Part shown: in pieces, positions 45,672-54,213 of the stretch
How the letters are laid out: each line of letters begins with the position of its first letter
Position numbering within the stretch: position 1 is the first letter of the stretch
The notes under the pieces: model-generated
Databases searched by the model: none
The model's input: the letters and a program-made list of their open reading frames with translations, nothing else
What the model was told of the DNA's origin: nothing
Position numbers and translations under genes: made by a program
Assembly (NCBI RefSeq): GCF_008727755.1
Contig: NZ_CP044231.1
Span: 2,976,001-3,040,000, forward strand
Length of the DNA: 64,000 nucleotides
Direction of reading: 5' to 3'
Origin: Microbacterium caowuchunii
Lineage (GTDB): Bacteria; Actinomycetota; Actinomycetes; Actinomycetales; Microbacteriaceae

Positions 45672-46268
45672 ATGAGCCTGCGATACGCCCTGCTCGCGCT
45701 CGTGCGCGTGGGCCCGCAATCCGGCTACGACCTGCAGAAGCAGTTCGCGGTGTCGGTGGGCCACGTCTGGCACGCACCCGACTCGCAGATCTACCCCGAG
45801 CTGCGGAAGATGGAGAGCGAGGGGCTCATCCGTGGCGAGGAGCAGGCGCGGGGCGAACGCGGCACCCGGCGGATGTACCACATGACCCCGGCCGGCGAGC
45901 AGGCGTTCCTCGACTGGATGGCCTCTCCCCCCGACTACCAGCGCGTGCGCGATCCTGCGCACCTGCGCGCCGCCTACCTCGAGGCGGCCACCCCCGACCA
46001 GGCGCGCGCCTTCCTGCGCGCGCACATCGCCCAGTGGGAGGGCGAACTCGAGCAGTGGGAGGGTGAGCTCCGCCGCATCGACGCGGTGGACAACCCGATG
46101 CTCATGCGCCGCCTCGCCGTCACCGCCGACGAGGACCGCGAGCGCACCATCGCCTACAAGCGGTTCGCCTACGAGGGACTCGTGGAGCGCGCCCGAGGCG
46201 AGATCCACTGGGCCCGGCACGGGCTCGAGCTCGTCGACCGACTCGACGCCACTGAGGAGACGACATGA
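45672..46268 (+). CDS. PadR-family regulator
   Basis: 198-residue PadR/Vir-type protein: N-terminal winged helix with SGYDLQKQFAVSVGHVWHAPDSQIYPELRKMESEGLI (residues about 18-55) and a C-terminal helical dimerisation domain. Classic PadR responds to phenolic acids, which fits the surroundings. ATGA overlap with folE, so it is co-translated with the pterin gene. Ligand and targets unknown. Confidence 0.88.
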   Translation: MSLRYALLALVRVGPQSGYDLQKQFAVSVGHVWHAPDSQIYPELRKMESEGLIRGEEQARGERGTRRMYHMTPAGEQAFLDWMASPPDYQRVRDPAHLRAAYLEAATPDQARAFLRAHIAQWEGELEQWEGELRRIDAVDNPMLMRRLAVTADEDRERTIAYKRFAYEGLVERARGEIHWARHGLELVDRLDATEETT

Positions 46269-46858
46269 CGACGACGCCCCGCACTTCGACGGGAACCGAT
46301 CGCGCCCTCGCGGTGGCCGCGGTCCGCGACCTGCTGCTGGCCGTCGGCGAGGACGCCGACCGGCTGGGGCTGCTGCGCACGCCGGAGCGCGTAGCGGACC
46401 TGATGCTCGACCTCTTCTCCGGTCTCGGGGTCGACCCCGCCTCGGCGCTCGGGGCGCCCGTCGCCCTCACCGAGAACGAGCACCCCGGAGAGCTCGTCGG
46501 GATGACCGGCATCCCGTTCCGTTCGGTGTGCGAGCACCACCTGCTCCCCTTCGACGGGGTGGTGGACGTCTACTACGCACCAGAGCGCCACATCGCGGGC
46601 CTCAGCCGGATCGCCTCCCTCGTCGACCTCGCCGCCCGCCGCCCCCAGCTGCAGGAGCGTCTCGGCCAGCAGATCGCGGACGCCCTCATGACGGTGCTGC
46701 GCCCGCACGGGGTGGCCGTGCGGATCGAGGCGACGCACGGCTGCGTGGCACACCTCGAGCCGCGTGCCGCGTCGTCCCGGGCGGTCACGGTCGCCACGGT
46801 CGGCTCCATCCCCGACGCCACCTGGCGCCTCGCGGCGCGGGAGCACTCCGCGTCCTGA
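46265..46858 (+). CDS. folE: GTP cyclohydrolase I
   Basis: 197-residue enzyme making dihydroneopterin triphosphate, the first step of folate synthesis. Motifs: LLRTPERVADLMLDLFSG, the Zn-binding CEHHLLPFDG (near residue 90) and GLSRIASLVDLAARRPQLQERLGQQI; the second Zn Cys is in THGCVAHLEP. The usual C-terminal T-rich segment is replaced by a divergent SSRAVTVATVGS. Placement beside THF-dependent demethylases suggests extra folate supply on demand; it may be a second copy besides a housekeeping folE. Confidence 0.88.
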   Translation: MTTTPRTSTGTDRALAVAAVRDLLLAVGEDADRLGLLRTPERVADLMLDLFSGLGVDPASALGAPVALTENEHPGELVGMTGIPFRSVCEHHLLPFDGVVDVYYAPERHIAGLSRIASLVDLAARRPQLQERLGQQIADALMTVLRPHGVAVRIEATHGCVAHLEPRAASSRAVTVATVGSIPDATWRLAAREHSAS

Positions 46859-46870
46859 GGCCGGACCGCC

Positions 46871-46892
46871 TGCGCCGGAGTGCTCCGGCGCA
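46871..46892 (+). terminator. Short hairpin after folE
   Basis: TGCGCCGGAG and its exact complement are separated by 2 bp, 12 bp after the stop codon. It forms an 8-9-bp stem once a minimal loop is allowed. Confidence 0.6.
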
Positions 46893-46936
46893 GCCTTCCG
46901 CGTGCGTCCGGACGCCGGCCCGAAGGTCGCCTCCCG

Positions 46937-46960
46937 ATTGTCGCAAAAATCGGCGACAAT
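46937..46960. promoter_or_regulatory. Candidate GntR operator upstream of its gene
   Basis: Perfect arms ATTGTCGC and GCGACAAT separated by 8 bp, 54-77 bp upstream of the GntR start. The reverse complement of 46943-46960 matches 52601-52618, in front of an O-demethylase gene, at 15 of 18 bases. This suggests autoregulation and a shared target. Confidence 0.6.
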
Positions 46961-47013
46961 AGTGCTGACGATCCGCGCCGGACACGCCGGGCGAACCGCA
47001 CGAGGGAAAGTGG

Positions 47014-47676
47014 TTGACGATGACGCTCACCCCCGAACCCGAGGTCGATGCCCTCGGTCGCCCCGATCTCGCGCAGCAGATCCGGGACTCCATCCTCGGC
47101 GGCGAGTTCGCGCCGCAGCAGCGGCTGATCGAGGCGGACCTGAGCGAGCGGTTCGATGCGACGCGGGCAGCCGTGCGCACGGCGCTGCTCACCCTCGCCA
47201 GCGAGGGCCTGGTCGAGCGGCTGCCGAACCGCGGCGCGCGCGTGCGCGCCATCAGCACGGCGGAGGCCATCGAGATCGTCGAGGTGCGCGTGGGCCTGGA
47301 ATCCCTCTGCGCGCGCAAGGCCGCGGAGAACGTGGACGAAGCGGGCATCGCCGTGCTCACCGAGCTGCGGGACGGGATCGAGGCCGCCCTCGCCGCCGGG
47401 AACCTCGTCGAGTACTCCCGTCTGAACCAGGAGATGGACCGGCGCATCCAGGAGCTCAGCGGGCACACGACCGCGATCCAGCTGCTGGAGCGGCTGCGTG
47501 CGCAGTCCGCGCGCCACCAGTTCCGCCTGGCCTTCCACCCCGGGCGCGCGACGCAGTCCGCCCCGGAGCACATCGCCATCATCGACGCCGTCGTCGCGCG
47601 GGACCCGGATGCGGCGGAGGCGGCGACCCGCGCCCACCTGGCCGGCATCGTGCAGATGCTCCGCAACCTCGACTGA
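47014..47676 (+). CDS. GntR-family regulator, FCD subfamily
   Basis: 220-residue FadR-like protein: N-terminal winged helix (QQRLIEADLSERFDATRAAVRTALLTLASEGLVERLPNRGARV, residues about 33-75) and an all-helical FCD domain with the metal/ligand set expected around ESLCARKAAE and HIAIIDAVVARD. TTG start chosen because GAGGGA lies 6 nt upstream; an ATG two codons later is the alternative. FCD regulators often sense small carboxylic acids. Convergent with the Liv-type transporter operon. Confidence 0.87.
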   Translation: MTMTLTPEPEVDALGRPDLAQQIRDSILGGEFAPQQRLIEADLSERFDATRAAVRTALLTLASEGLVERLPNRGARVRAISTAEAIEIVEVRVGLESLCARKAAENVDEAGIAVLTELRDGIEAALAAGNLVEYSRLNQEMDRRIQELSGHTTAIQLLERLRAQSARHQFRLAFHPGRATQSAPEHIAIIDAVVARDPDAAEAATRAHLAGIVQMLRNLD

Positions 47677-47703
47677 GGCACCCCCGCACCGAGACCGCAT
47701 CCT

Positions 47704-47760
47704 CCGCACGAGACTGCGCGGATCACGGTCCGTCTCGTGCCGCCGATGCAGTCTCGCGGG
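47704..47760. repeat. Palindromic element family 1, shortened copy 4 (57 bp)
   Basis: It has the outer arms (CGAGACTGC and TGCAGTCTCGCGGG) and the GGTCCGTCTCGTG inner part but lacks about 18 bp of the centre seen in the 75-bp copies. It lies between the convergent gntR and livK-like genes. Confidence 0.75.
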
Positions 47761-47774
47761 TGATCGGGACGCGA

Positions 47775-47808
47775 AAGGGCGGCCCGGCGGGAAAGCCGGA
47801 CCGCCCTT
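47775..47808. terminator. Bidirectional terminator between gntR and the Liv-type operon
   Basis: A 14-bp stem (AAGGGCGGCCCGGC with its complement, one mismatch) and a 6-nt GGGAAA loop. It is followed by TTCT and ends 15 bp from the end of the convergent binding-protein gene. Confidence 0.75.
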
Positions 47809-47823
47809 CTCGTCAGCGGTGGA

Positions 47824-49083
47824 TCAGCCGAAGTCCTGCACGGTGGCGTAGCCGGCACCGTTGTACTTCTGGACGACCACGGTCGACACGGCCGGCAGGC
47901 CGTCCTCAGTGGTGTTCACGGAGGTGCCCTCCAGCATGAACGGCGCTTCCAGCCCGTCCACGGAGCGCAGCGCCTCCATGAAGTTGTCGCGGGTCGGCTC
48001 GGTCATCTGCTCGAACACCGTCTGCAGCGTCGCGCCGACCTGGTAGCTCCACACGCAGTGCGGGAAGGCCGGGACGTCGGAGTAGTTCGCGTACTCCTTC
48101 AGCTGGTCGAGGAACTGCTGCCCCTCCGCCTCCTCCGCGAAGGTGGGGCTGGACGCAGACTGGGCGAACGCGACGGTGTACACGCCCGGGAAGGCGTCGC
48201 CGCCGCCAGGGGTGACGATCGCGCCCGGGCTGGACGTGTTCGAGGGCAGGAACCAGCTCGGCAGCCAGCTCAGCTGCTGGGCCTTCTCGAGCGCCGAGAT
48301 CACCAGCGGGGTGATCGACATCGCGTTGAAGAAGACGTCGGCGTCGGTGGAGGCGAGCTCCGTCAGCTGCGCGTCGACCGAGGTGTCGGTGGCCTCGTAG
48401 GTCAGCTCCTTGACGACCTCGACGTTGTCGGCACCTTCGATGCCGTCCATGAAGCCCTCGACGTAGCCCTCGCCGTAGTCGTCGTTCTGCGCGAGGATGG
48501 CGACCTTGTGGTCCTGACCGGACTCGGCCAGGAGCTTGCCGAAGGCCTCGCCCTCGTTCTGGTAGATCGGCACGAAGCCGAGCTGCCAGGGGCTCTCCTC
48601 GGTCTCGCTGAAGATCGGGTCGCCGGTCATGACGAGCACCTGGGGCACCTCGTCGGCGATCGCGGCCTCGCGATAGGCGCGGTTCGTCGGCGTGCCGAGA
48701 CCCGCCGTCATCGCGAAGACGCTGTCCTTGAGCTGGTCGTAGTTCGACTTCGCCTTCTGCGGGTCGTAACCGTCGTCGAGAGCCTTGATCTCGACCGTGC
48801 GGGTCTTGCCGTCGCCGAACTCGACACCGCCGTCGGCGTTGACCGCGCCGAAGTATGCCGTGATCCCCGCGACGGTGCAGGTGCCGGGGCCGGCGGTGGA
48901 ACCGCTGAGCGGGGTGGTGATGCCCAGGGTGATCTTCTCGTCCGTGATGCCGGGGCTCGCGGTGGCCGCGCCATCCGACCCGCCACCGTCGCCGCCTCGC
49001 GCACAACCGCTGAGCGCGAGCGCAACGGCGGACGTCAGGGCGACGACGCCGAGGACACTCCTCGTACTCTTTCGCATGTTCAT
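47824..49083 (-). CDS. ABC transporter substrate-binding lipoprotein, LivK type
   Basis: 419-residue type-1 periplasmic binding protein with signal LALSGC (Cys near residue 27), a Gly/Ser linker, then ITDEKITLGITTPLSGSTAGPG and YDPQKAKSNYDQL. Homologues in aromatic-degradation loci bind aromatic acids as well as branched-chain amino acids. Last gene of the Liv-type operon, with ATGA overlap with the LivM-like permease. Uptake of methoxylated benzoates is a context inference. Confidence 0.88.
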   Translation of the reverse strand: MNMRKSTRSVLGVVALTSAVALALSGCARGGDGGGSDGAATASPGITDEKITLGITTPLSGSTAGPGTCTVAGITAYFGAVNADGGVEFGDGKTRTVEIKALDDGYDPQKAKSNYDQLKDSVFAMTAGLGTPTNRAYREAAIADEVPQVLVMTGDPIFSETEESPWQLGFVPIYQNEGEAFGKLLAESGQDHKVAILAQNDDYGEGYVEGFMDGIEGADNVEVVKELTYEATDTSVDAQLTELASTDADVFFNAMSITPLVISALEKAQQLSWLPSWFLPSNTSSPGAIVTPGGGDAFPGVYTVAFAQSASSPTFAEEAEGQQFLDQLKEYANYSDVPAFPHCVWSYQVGATLQTVFEQMTEPTRDNFMEALRSVDGLEAPFMLEGTSVNTTEDGLPAVSTVVVQKYNGAGYATVQDFG

Positions 49084-50150
49084 GCTTGATCTTGCCTCTC
49101 TGTGTTGGTGCTCTCCGTAACGGTCCGCTCCGTTGCGGGCCGAGACGGAGAGGTCGATGGCGAACCGGACCGGCCGGTGCCGCCGCGGGACCGTCGCACC
49201 GCGCGCGCGATGCGGCGCGGCAGCGAGACGAGCCCGCCGGGAAGGACGAACAGGACGAACAGCAGCAGGGCGCCCTGCAGCAGCGCGGTCAGGTTCGGGT
49301 CGATGACGTTGGTCAACTGCGGGACCAGCACGTAGTACGCGCCGCCGAGGAGCGACCCGACGATGCTGGCGGCACCGCCGATGACCATGGACGCGAGCAG
49401 GGTGATGGAGTGACCGAAACTCATGGTCTCGGGCGAGGTGTACTGCACCACCGCCATGTAGAGGAACCCGGCCACCCCGCCGATGATCGCCGCGACGGTG
49501 AAGGCCATCACCTTGTAGCGGTACGGCGAGACGCCCATCGAGGAGGCCACCGCCTCGTTCGACTTCACGATCGCGAACGCACGGCCGTACTTACCGTGCA
49601 CGAGGTTGCGGGTGAGGAGGAAGACGATCCCGCCGATGATCAGGACCAGGTAGAACTGCCACTGATCGTCGTACAACCCCGACCATTCCGGTGCGTCCGA
49701 GAACCGCGCCGAGACCCCCTGCGATCCGCCGGTGATGTCGGAGAGCCGCTTGGCGAGCGGGACTCCGACGATCGGCAGCGCGATCGTGACCATTGCGATG
49801 GCAAGGCCGCCGAGCCGTGCGGCGGCGAGCGCGATCACGAGCCCGAGCACACCCGGCACCACGATGCTGAGCAGGAACACCAGGGTGATGTTCCAGCCCT
49901 CGGCGACGCCCCACGCCGTGGCGTACGCGCCGACTCCGACGAAGAAGATCTGGCCGAGCGACACCTGGCCGGTGTAGCCCATCACCACGTTCAGTCCCAG
50001 TACGGCCACGGCGAAGACACCGATCCGGGCCAGTGTCTGGTTCGCGAACTCGGGCAGGCCGAGCGGGGCGACGATGAGCAGCACCACCACGAGGGCGACG
50101 ATGAGCCACCGCACCCAGGGGCGGGAGAGGAATTCCGTTGCAGCGGACAT
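49080..50150 (-). CDS. ABC transporter permease, LivM type
   Basis: 356-residue permease with about eight to ten membrane segments; family blocks NVVMGYTGQVSLGQIFFVGVGAYATA (residues about 52-77) and GRAFAIVKSNEAVASSMGVSPYRYKVMAFTVAAIIGG. The C-terminal 50 residues form a charged Ser/Thr/Arg tail that is probably cytoplasmic. One-base overlap (TGATG) with the LivH-like gene. Confidence 0.92.
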   Translation of the reverse strand: MSAATEFLSRPWVRWLIVALVVVLLIVAPLGLPEFANQTLARIGVFAVAVLGLNVVMGYTGQVSLGQIFFVGVGAYATAWGVAEGWNITLVFLLSIVVPGVLGLVIALAAARLGGLAIAMVTIALPIVGVPLAKRLSDITGGSQGVSARFSDAPEWSGLYDDQWQFYLVLIIGGIVFLLTRNLVHGKYGRAFAIVKSNEAVASSMGVSPYRYKVMAFTVAAIIGGVAGFLYMAVVQYTSPETMSFGHSITLLASMVIGGAASIVGSLLGGAYYVLVPQLTNVIDPNLTALLQGALLLFVLFVLPGGLVSLPRRIARAVRRSRGGTGRSGSPSTSPSRPATERTVTESTNTERQDQA

Positions 50151-51031
50151 CAGACGCGCACCACCGCTTTCCGGCCGAACAGACCCTGAGGTCGCACGAG
50201 GAGCACGACGAAGATGAGCAGGAACGGCACGACGACCTTGAGGTCGTAGCCGATGAAGGGGACGTAGACGGCGGCGAGGTTCTCCAGCACACCGATGAGC
50301 CAGGCGGCCACGACGACGCCGAAGGGGCTCGACAGGCCGCCGAGGATCACCGCCGCGAGGGCGTAGACCAGGGCGTTGTCCATCATCCCGGGGGTGAGGG
50401 TGAGCTGCGGCGCGACGAGCGCACCCGCGACGGCACCGAGCCCGGCCGCGAGGCCCCACCCCGCCATCAGGAGGCGTCCGACCGGCAGCCCCGAGAAGGA
50501 GGCCGACTGCGGGTTGACCGCGACCGCTCGCAGCGCCAGACCGAACTTCGTGCCCACGAACAGGCCCTGCAGCAACAGCATGATGGCGATGATCACGACG
50601 GTGGTCCCGATCGAGCGGACGCTGATCGAGGCGCCCAGCACCTGCACCGTGTCGAGCGGGAACAGCGACGGCATCTGCTGGTTGTTGTAGCTCCAGAGCC
50701 AGCCGCAGATCCCGGTGATCAGGGTGAGCAACCCGATGGTCACCACCACGGCGGTGTCCGGGTCGCCCCGCTCGAACCTCCGGATCACGTACCGCTCGAG
50801 GAACGCTCCCATCACGAACGAGAACAGCACGGCCAGCAGGATGGCGAGGATGAGCGGCACGCCGATCCCGGTGAACCACCACGCGACGTAGGCGGAGAGC
50901 ACCGCCATCCCGCCCTGGGCGAAGTTGATGAGGCCGGTGGCCTGATTGACCAGCACGATCGCGAGCGCGAGCGCCGCGTAGATCGAGCCGGTGGAGAGCC
51001 CGTCGACGACGAGCTGAATGAAGGTACCCAT
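50150..51031 (-). CDS. ABC transporter permease, LivH type
   Basis: 293-residue permease with the LivH opening LVVDGLSTGSIYAALALAIVLVNQATGLINFAQGGMAVLSAY (residues 7-48) and the coupling-loop region FGLALRAVAVNPQSASFSGLPVGRL. Pairs with the LivM-like protein to form the membrane channel. Confidence 0.93.
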   Translation of the reverse strand: MGTFIQLVVDGLSTGSIYAALALAIVLVNQATGLINFAQGGMAVLSAYVAWWFTGIGVPLILAILLAVLFSFVMGAFLERYVIRRFERGDPDTAVVVTIGLLTLITGICGWLWSYNNQQMPSLFPLDTVQVLGASISVRSIGTTVVIIAIMLLLQGLFVGTKFGLALRAVAVNPQSASFSGLPVGRLLMAGWGLAAGLGAVAGALVAPQLTLTPGMMDNALVYALAAVILGGLSSPFGVVVAAWLIGVLENLAAVYVPFIGYDLKVVVPFLLIFVVLLVRPQGLFGRKAVVRV

Positions 51032-51034
51032 CGG

Positions 51035-51745
51035 TCAGCCTCCCAGGTAAGCGCGTCGGATCTCGTCCATGCCCCGCAACTCCGCGGACGTGCCGGTGAG
51101 CACGTTCCGGCCGACTTCGAGCACCGTGGCGGTGTCGACGAGGCCGAGGGCGAGGTTGGCGTTCTGCTCGACGACGAGCATGGCGATCCCGGACTCCGCG
51201 CGGAGCCGGCGGATCGCGTCATAGACATTCTTGGCCGTGCTCGGGGCGAGCCCCAAGGATGCCTCATCGAGCAGGAGCAGTCGCGGCCGGGCCATGAAGG
51301 CGCGGGCGACGGCGAGCATCTGCTGCTCCCCCCCGGAGAGCGCGGAACCGTGCGAACGGTAGCGTTCCTTGAGGTTCGGGAAGAGGTCGAGAAGGTACTC
51401 GATGTCGGACTCGATGCCCTTGCGGTCCTTACGCAGGTACGCCCCGACGCGCAGGTTCTCCCGCACCGTGAGGTCGCTGAGCGTCCCGCGGCCCTCGGGG
51501 ACATGCGCGATGCCGATGGCCGCCACCTGCTCGGGCCGCTTGCCCCGGATGTCCTTGCCGTCGAAGGTGATCTTCCCGCCCGCGCGCACCACGCCGGTGA
51601 TCGCGCGCAACGTGGTGGTCTTCCCCGCTCCGTTGGCGCCCAGGATGCCGACGGCACCGCCCTCCGGAACGGACAGCGACACCCCCTCCAGCACCTGTAC
51701 GGGACCGTAGAACGCGGTGACGTCCTCGAGCTCAAGCAACGTCAT
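51035..51745 (-). CDS. ABC transporter ATP-binding protein, LivF type
   Basis: 236-residue ATPase with Walker A GANGAGKTTTLRAI (near residue 35), IAHVPEGRGTLSDLTVRENL, signature LSGGEQQML and Walker B LLLLDEASLGLAP, all typical of LivF. Overlaps the end of the LivG-like gene by 14 nt. Confidence 0.94.
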   Translation of the reverse strand: MTLLELEDVTAFYGPVQVLEGVSLSVPEGGAVGILGANGAGKTTTLRAITGVVRAGGKITFDGKDIRGKRPEQVAAIGIAHVPEGRGTLSDLTVRENLRVGAYLRKDRKGIESDIEYLLDLFPNLKERYRSHGSALSGGEQQMLAVARAFMARPRLLLLDEASLGLAPSTAKNVYDAIRRLRAESGIAMLVVEQNANLALGLVDTATVLEVGRNVLTGTSAELRGMDEIRRAYLGG

Positions 51746-52514
51746 CGACGGCGTCCTTTCCGATGTAGGCCTCGATGACGCGCGGGTCCGACTGCGCCTC
51801 TGCGGCGGTGCCCTCCATGAGCTTGCTCCCGTGATCGAGGACGACGACGCGGTCCGTGAGCGCGGCGATCAGACCCATGTGGTGCTCGACGATGACCACG
51901 GTGATGTCGTCGTGATCCCGGATGTCCCGGACGGTCTGGATGAGCTGCTCCACTTCGGAGTGCGGGAGCCCGGCGGCCGGCTCGTCGAGCAGGAGCAGCT
52001 GGGGCCGGGAGAGCAGCGCGCGGCACAGCTCGATGCCCTTGTGGAGCCCGTGCGACAGTTCATCCGCGGGCAGGCCCGCCGCCCAGTCGAGCCCCGTGCG
52101 CTCGAGCAGCGTGAGCGCCTCTGCACGCAGTTCCCGTTCGGTGCGACGTGTGCGCGGAGCGCGGATCGACCACTCGAGCGGGCCGCCGGGGAGCCGGGTG
52201 TGCGCGCCGAGCAGGACGTTCTCGAGGACGGTGGAGTTCAGCTGCAGGGCCGGATGCTGGAACGTGCGAGCAAGGCCGCGTCGGGCCAGGCTCGCCGGGT
52301 TCGAGCCGAGCATCTCCTCACCGTCGATCGTGATGGAGCCCGAACTCGGCCGGTAGTGCCCGCTGATGCAGTTGAACAACGAGGTCTTTCCCGCGCCGTT
52401 CGGACCCACGAGTCCGAAGATCTGACCCGGCTCGACCGTGAACCCCACGTCCTGGAGCACACTGATCCCACCGAACCGCAGATTGACCTCTTGCAGAGTC
52501 AATCGAGCTGCCAT
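51732..52514 (-). CDS. ABC transporter ATP-binding protein, LivG type
   Basis: 260-residue ATPase with Walker A GPNGAGKTSLFNCISG (near residue 37), ARTFQHPALQLNSTVLENVLLGAH, and Walker B LLLLDEPAAGLPHSE. The signature is the divergent LSHGLHKGIELC in place of LSxGQQ. First gene of the operon, divergent from an O-demethylase gene across 283 bp. Confidence 0.9.
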   Translation of the reverse strand: MAARLTLQEVNLRFGGISVLQDVGFTVEPGQIFGLVGPNGAGKTSLFNCISGHYRPSSGSITIDGEEMLGSNPASLARRGLARTFQHPALQLNSTVLENVLLGAHTRLPGGPLEWSIRAPRTRRTERELRAEALTLLERTGLDWAAGLPADELSHGLHKGIELCRALLSRPQLLLLDEPAAGLPHSEVEQLIQTVRDIRDHDDITVVIVEHHMGLIAALTDRVVVLDHGSKLMEGTAAEAQSDPRVIEAYIGKDAVDDVA

Positions 52515-52600
52515 CGCTCACCTTTCGACCGTCGTTGCCTCATCGCGACGAATCGGAGCGATCCCGCCCCGCTCATGGGACGGTACGGATCCGCGCTCAG

Positions 52601-52618
52601 ATTGTCAACGATTTTGGC
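52601..52618. promoter_or_regulatory. GntR-type site in front of the divergent demethylase and Liv-type operons
   Basis: ATTGTCAACGATTTTGGC matches the reverse complement of the gntR upstream operator at 15 of 18 positions. It lies in the 283-bp gap between the LivG-like gene and the O-demethylase at 52798, so a GntR protein could control both. A second inverted repeat, ATTTC-N9-GAAAT at 52720-52738, lies nearer the demethylase start. Confidence 0.5.
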
Positions 52619-52797
52619 GTGCACCGTCGCGGACGATATCGAACCGTGCCTTAAGCCCTACGGCTGCGGGGTACCCGGCGCGGCGGGACGCAGGGAGAAG
52701 AAGCGCAGGTCACTCGCGAATTTCCGTTCATACGAAATCGACTGGCGTCCTTCCGCAGCCGGGCGCACCATCGGAGGAAACGACAGGAAGGTCGACG

Positions 52798-54162
52798 ATG
52801 ACATCCGAATCCCTGGCAGCCGCCATCGCCCGCACCGGGAGCCCGGTGGAGCTCCTGCGCAATCAGAACTGGCCCGCATTCACGTTCCCCGTCGCCCCGG
52901 AGTTCACCAACTGGCGCGACGAACAACGGTCGTGGAACACCACGGTCGCGCTCATGGACCAGTCCCACCACATGACCCAGCTCTTCCTCGGCGGGGCGGA
53001 CCTCATCCCGACCCTCGAGACGATCTCGCCGAACACGTTCGCCACGTTCCGGCCCGGGGTCGCCAAGCAGCTGATCTCGGTCAACCGGGACGGGTACCTG
53101 ATCGGCGACGGCATCCTGTTCTACAACTCGGCCGATGCCGAGGGCCTGGTGCTGGTCGGACACCACATCCTCATCGACTGGGTGCGCTTCACGATCGAGA
53201 AGGCTCAGGCCGCCGGCAAGGACGTGCACATGCGCCTCGAACCGAACTCGCACATGCGCCAGGGCCCGCCCACGTTCTACCGCTACGAGCTGCAGGGTCC
53301 GCGCGCGGACGACGTGATGGAGAAGCTGTTCGACGGGCCCGTCCCCGAGGTCAAGTTCTTCCACATCGGCGACTTCACGATCGCCGGCCGACAGGTCAAG
53401 GGGCTGCGCCACGGGATGGCCGGGCAGCCCGGGTTCGAGTTCTTCGGCCCGTGGGCGGACAACGAGGCGGTCCTCGAGGCGATCATGGCGGCCGGTGAGG
53501 GATTCGGCATCCGTCGCATCGGGGCGAAGGCGTACTCGGCGACCCCGCTGGAGTCGGGCTGGGTCCCCACCCCCTTCCCCGCCGTCTTCGACGACGACAT
53601 GGCGGAGTACCGCGAGTGGCTGCCGGCGGAGCGCATCGGCTCCGTGGCCGGCTCACTCTTCTCCGAGGACGTGCACGATTTCTACCTGACCCCCTACGAC
53701 CTGGGACTGGGGCGTTCGGTGCGTTTCGACCATGACTTCCACGGACGGGCGGCGCTCGAGAAGCACGCCGCCGCCCCCCGGCGGCGGAAGGTGACGCTGC
53801 TGTGGAACGCGGAGGACGTCGCCGACGTCGTCCGCTCCCAGCTCGAACCCGGCACCCCGGCGAAGTTCCTGGACTTCCCGAAGGCCCGCTACGGCCTCTA
53901 CCAGATGGACGAGGTCCGGCGCGGCGGTGAGCGGGTCGGCATCTCGACGGATGCCGGCTACGTCGCCTACGACCAGCTGTACATGTCGCTGGCCACGGTC
54001 GATGTGGGCCTGGCCGACGGGACCGAGGTCGAGGTGGTCTGGGGCGAGGACCCGATCTCGGCGAAGGACTCGGTCGACCAGCATCACCGTCAGGTGACGA
54101 TCCGGGCGACGGTCGCGCCGGCTCCGTACCACGAGTGGGCGCGGACGGTCTATCGCGCCTGA
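52798..54162 (+). CDS. GcvT-fold THF-dependent O-demethylase, divergent subgroup (1)
   Basis: 454-residue LigM/DesA-family protein: PEFTNWRDEQRSWNTTVALMDQSHHM (residues about 34-60), [40 protein letters not shown] and RFDHDFHGRAAL. It differs from the two LigM-like copies where they have Y-I-Y-P-V-V near residue 28: here it is F-T-F-P-V-A. A change at this place, close to the LigM active site, suggests another substrate such as syringate or another methoxy compound. GGAAGG upstream supports the ATG. Divergent from the Liv-type importer, followed by an iclR gene. Confidence 0.8.
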   Translation: MTSESLAAAIARTGSPVELLRNQNWPAFTFPVAPEFTNWRDEQRSWNTTVALMDQSHHMTQLFLGGADLIPTLETISPNTFATFRPGVAKQLISVNRDGYLIGDGILFYNSADAEGLVLVGHHILIDWVRFTIEKAQAAGKDVHMRLEPNSHMRQGPPTFYRYELQGPRADDVMEKLFDGPVPEVKFFHIGDFTIAGRQVKGLRHGMAGQPGFEFFGPWADNEAVLEAIMAAGEGFGIRRIGAKAYSATPLESGWVPTPFPAVFDDDMAEYREWLPAERIGSVAGSLFSEDVHDFYLTPYDLGLGRSVRFDHDFHGRAALEKHAAAPRRRKVTLLWNAEDVADVVRSQLEPGTPAKFLDFPKARYGLYQMDEVRRGGERVGISTDAGYVAYDQLYMSLATVDVGLADGTEVEVVWGEDPISAKDSVDQHHRQVTIRATVAPAPYHEWARTVYRA

Positions 54163-54213
54163 GGAGGGCGCCGGGGGCGTGCCGGATGTGTAGGGTCCTG
54201 GGAGGAGGACGCG

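Noticed and set aside
52798..54162. Glycine-cleavage T-protein or DMSP demethylase
   Set aside because: Those proteins are about 360-370 residues; this one is 454 and carries LigM/DesA blocks, with no gcvH or gcvP nearby.
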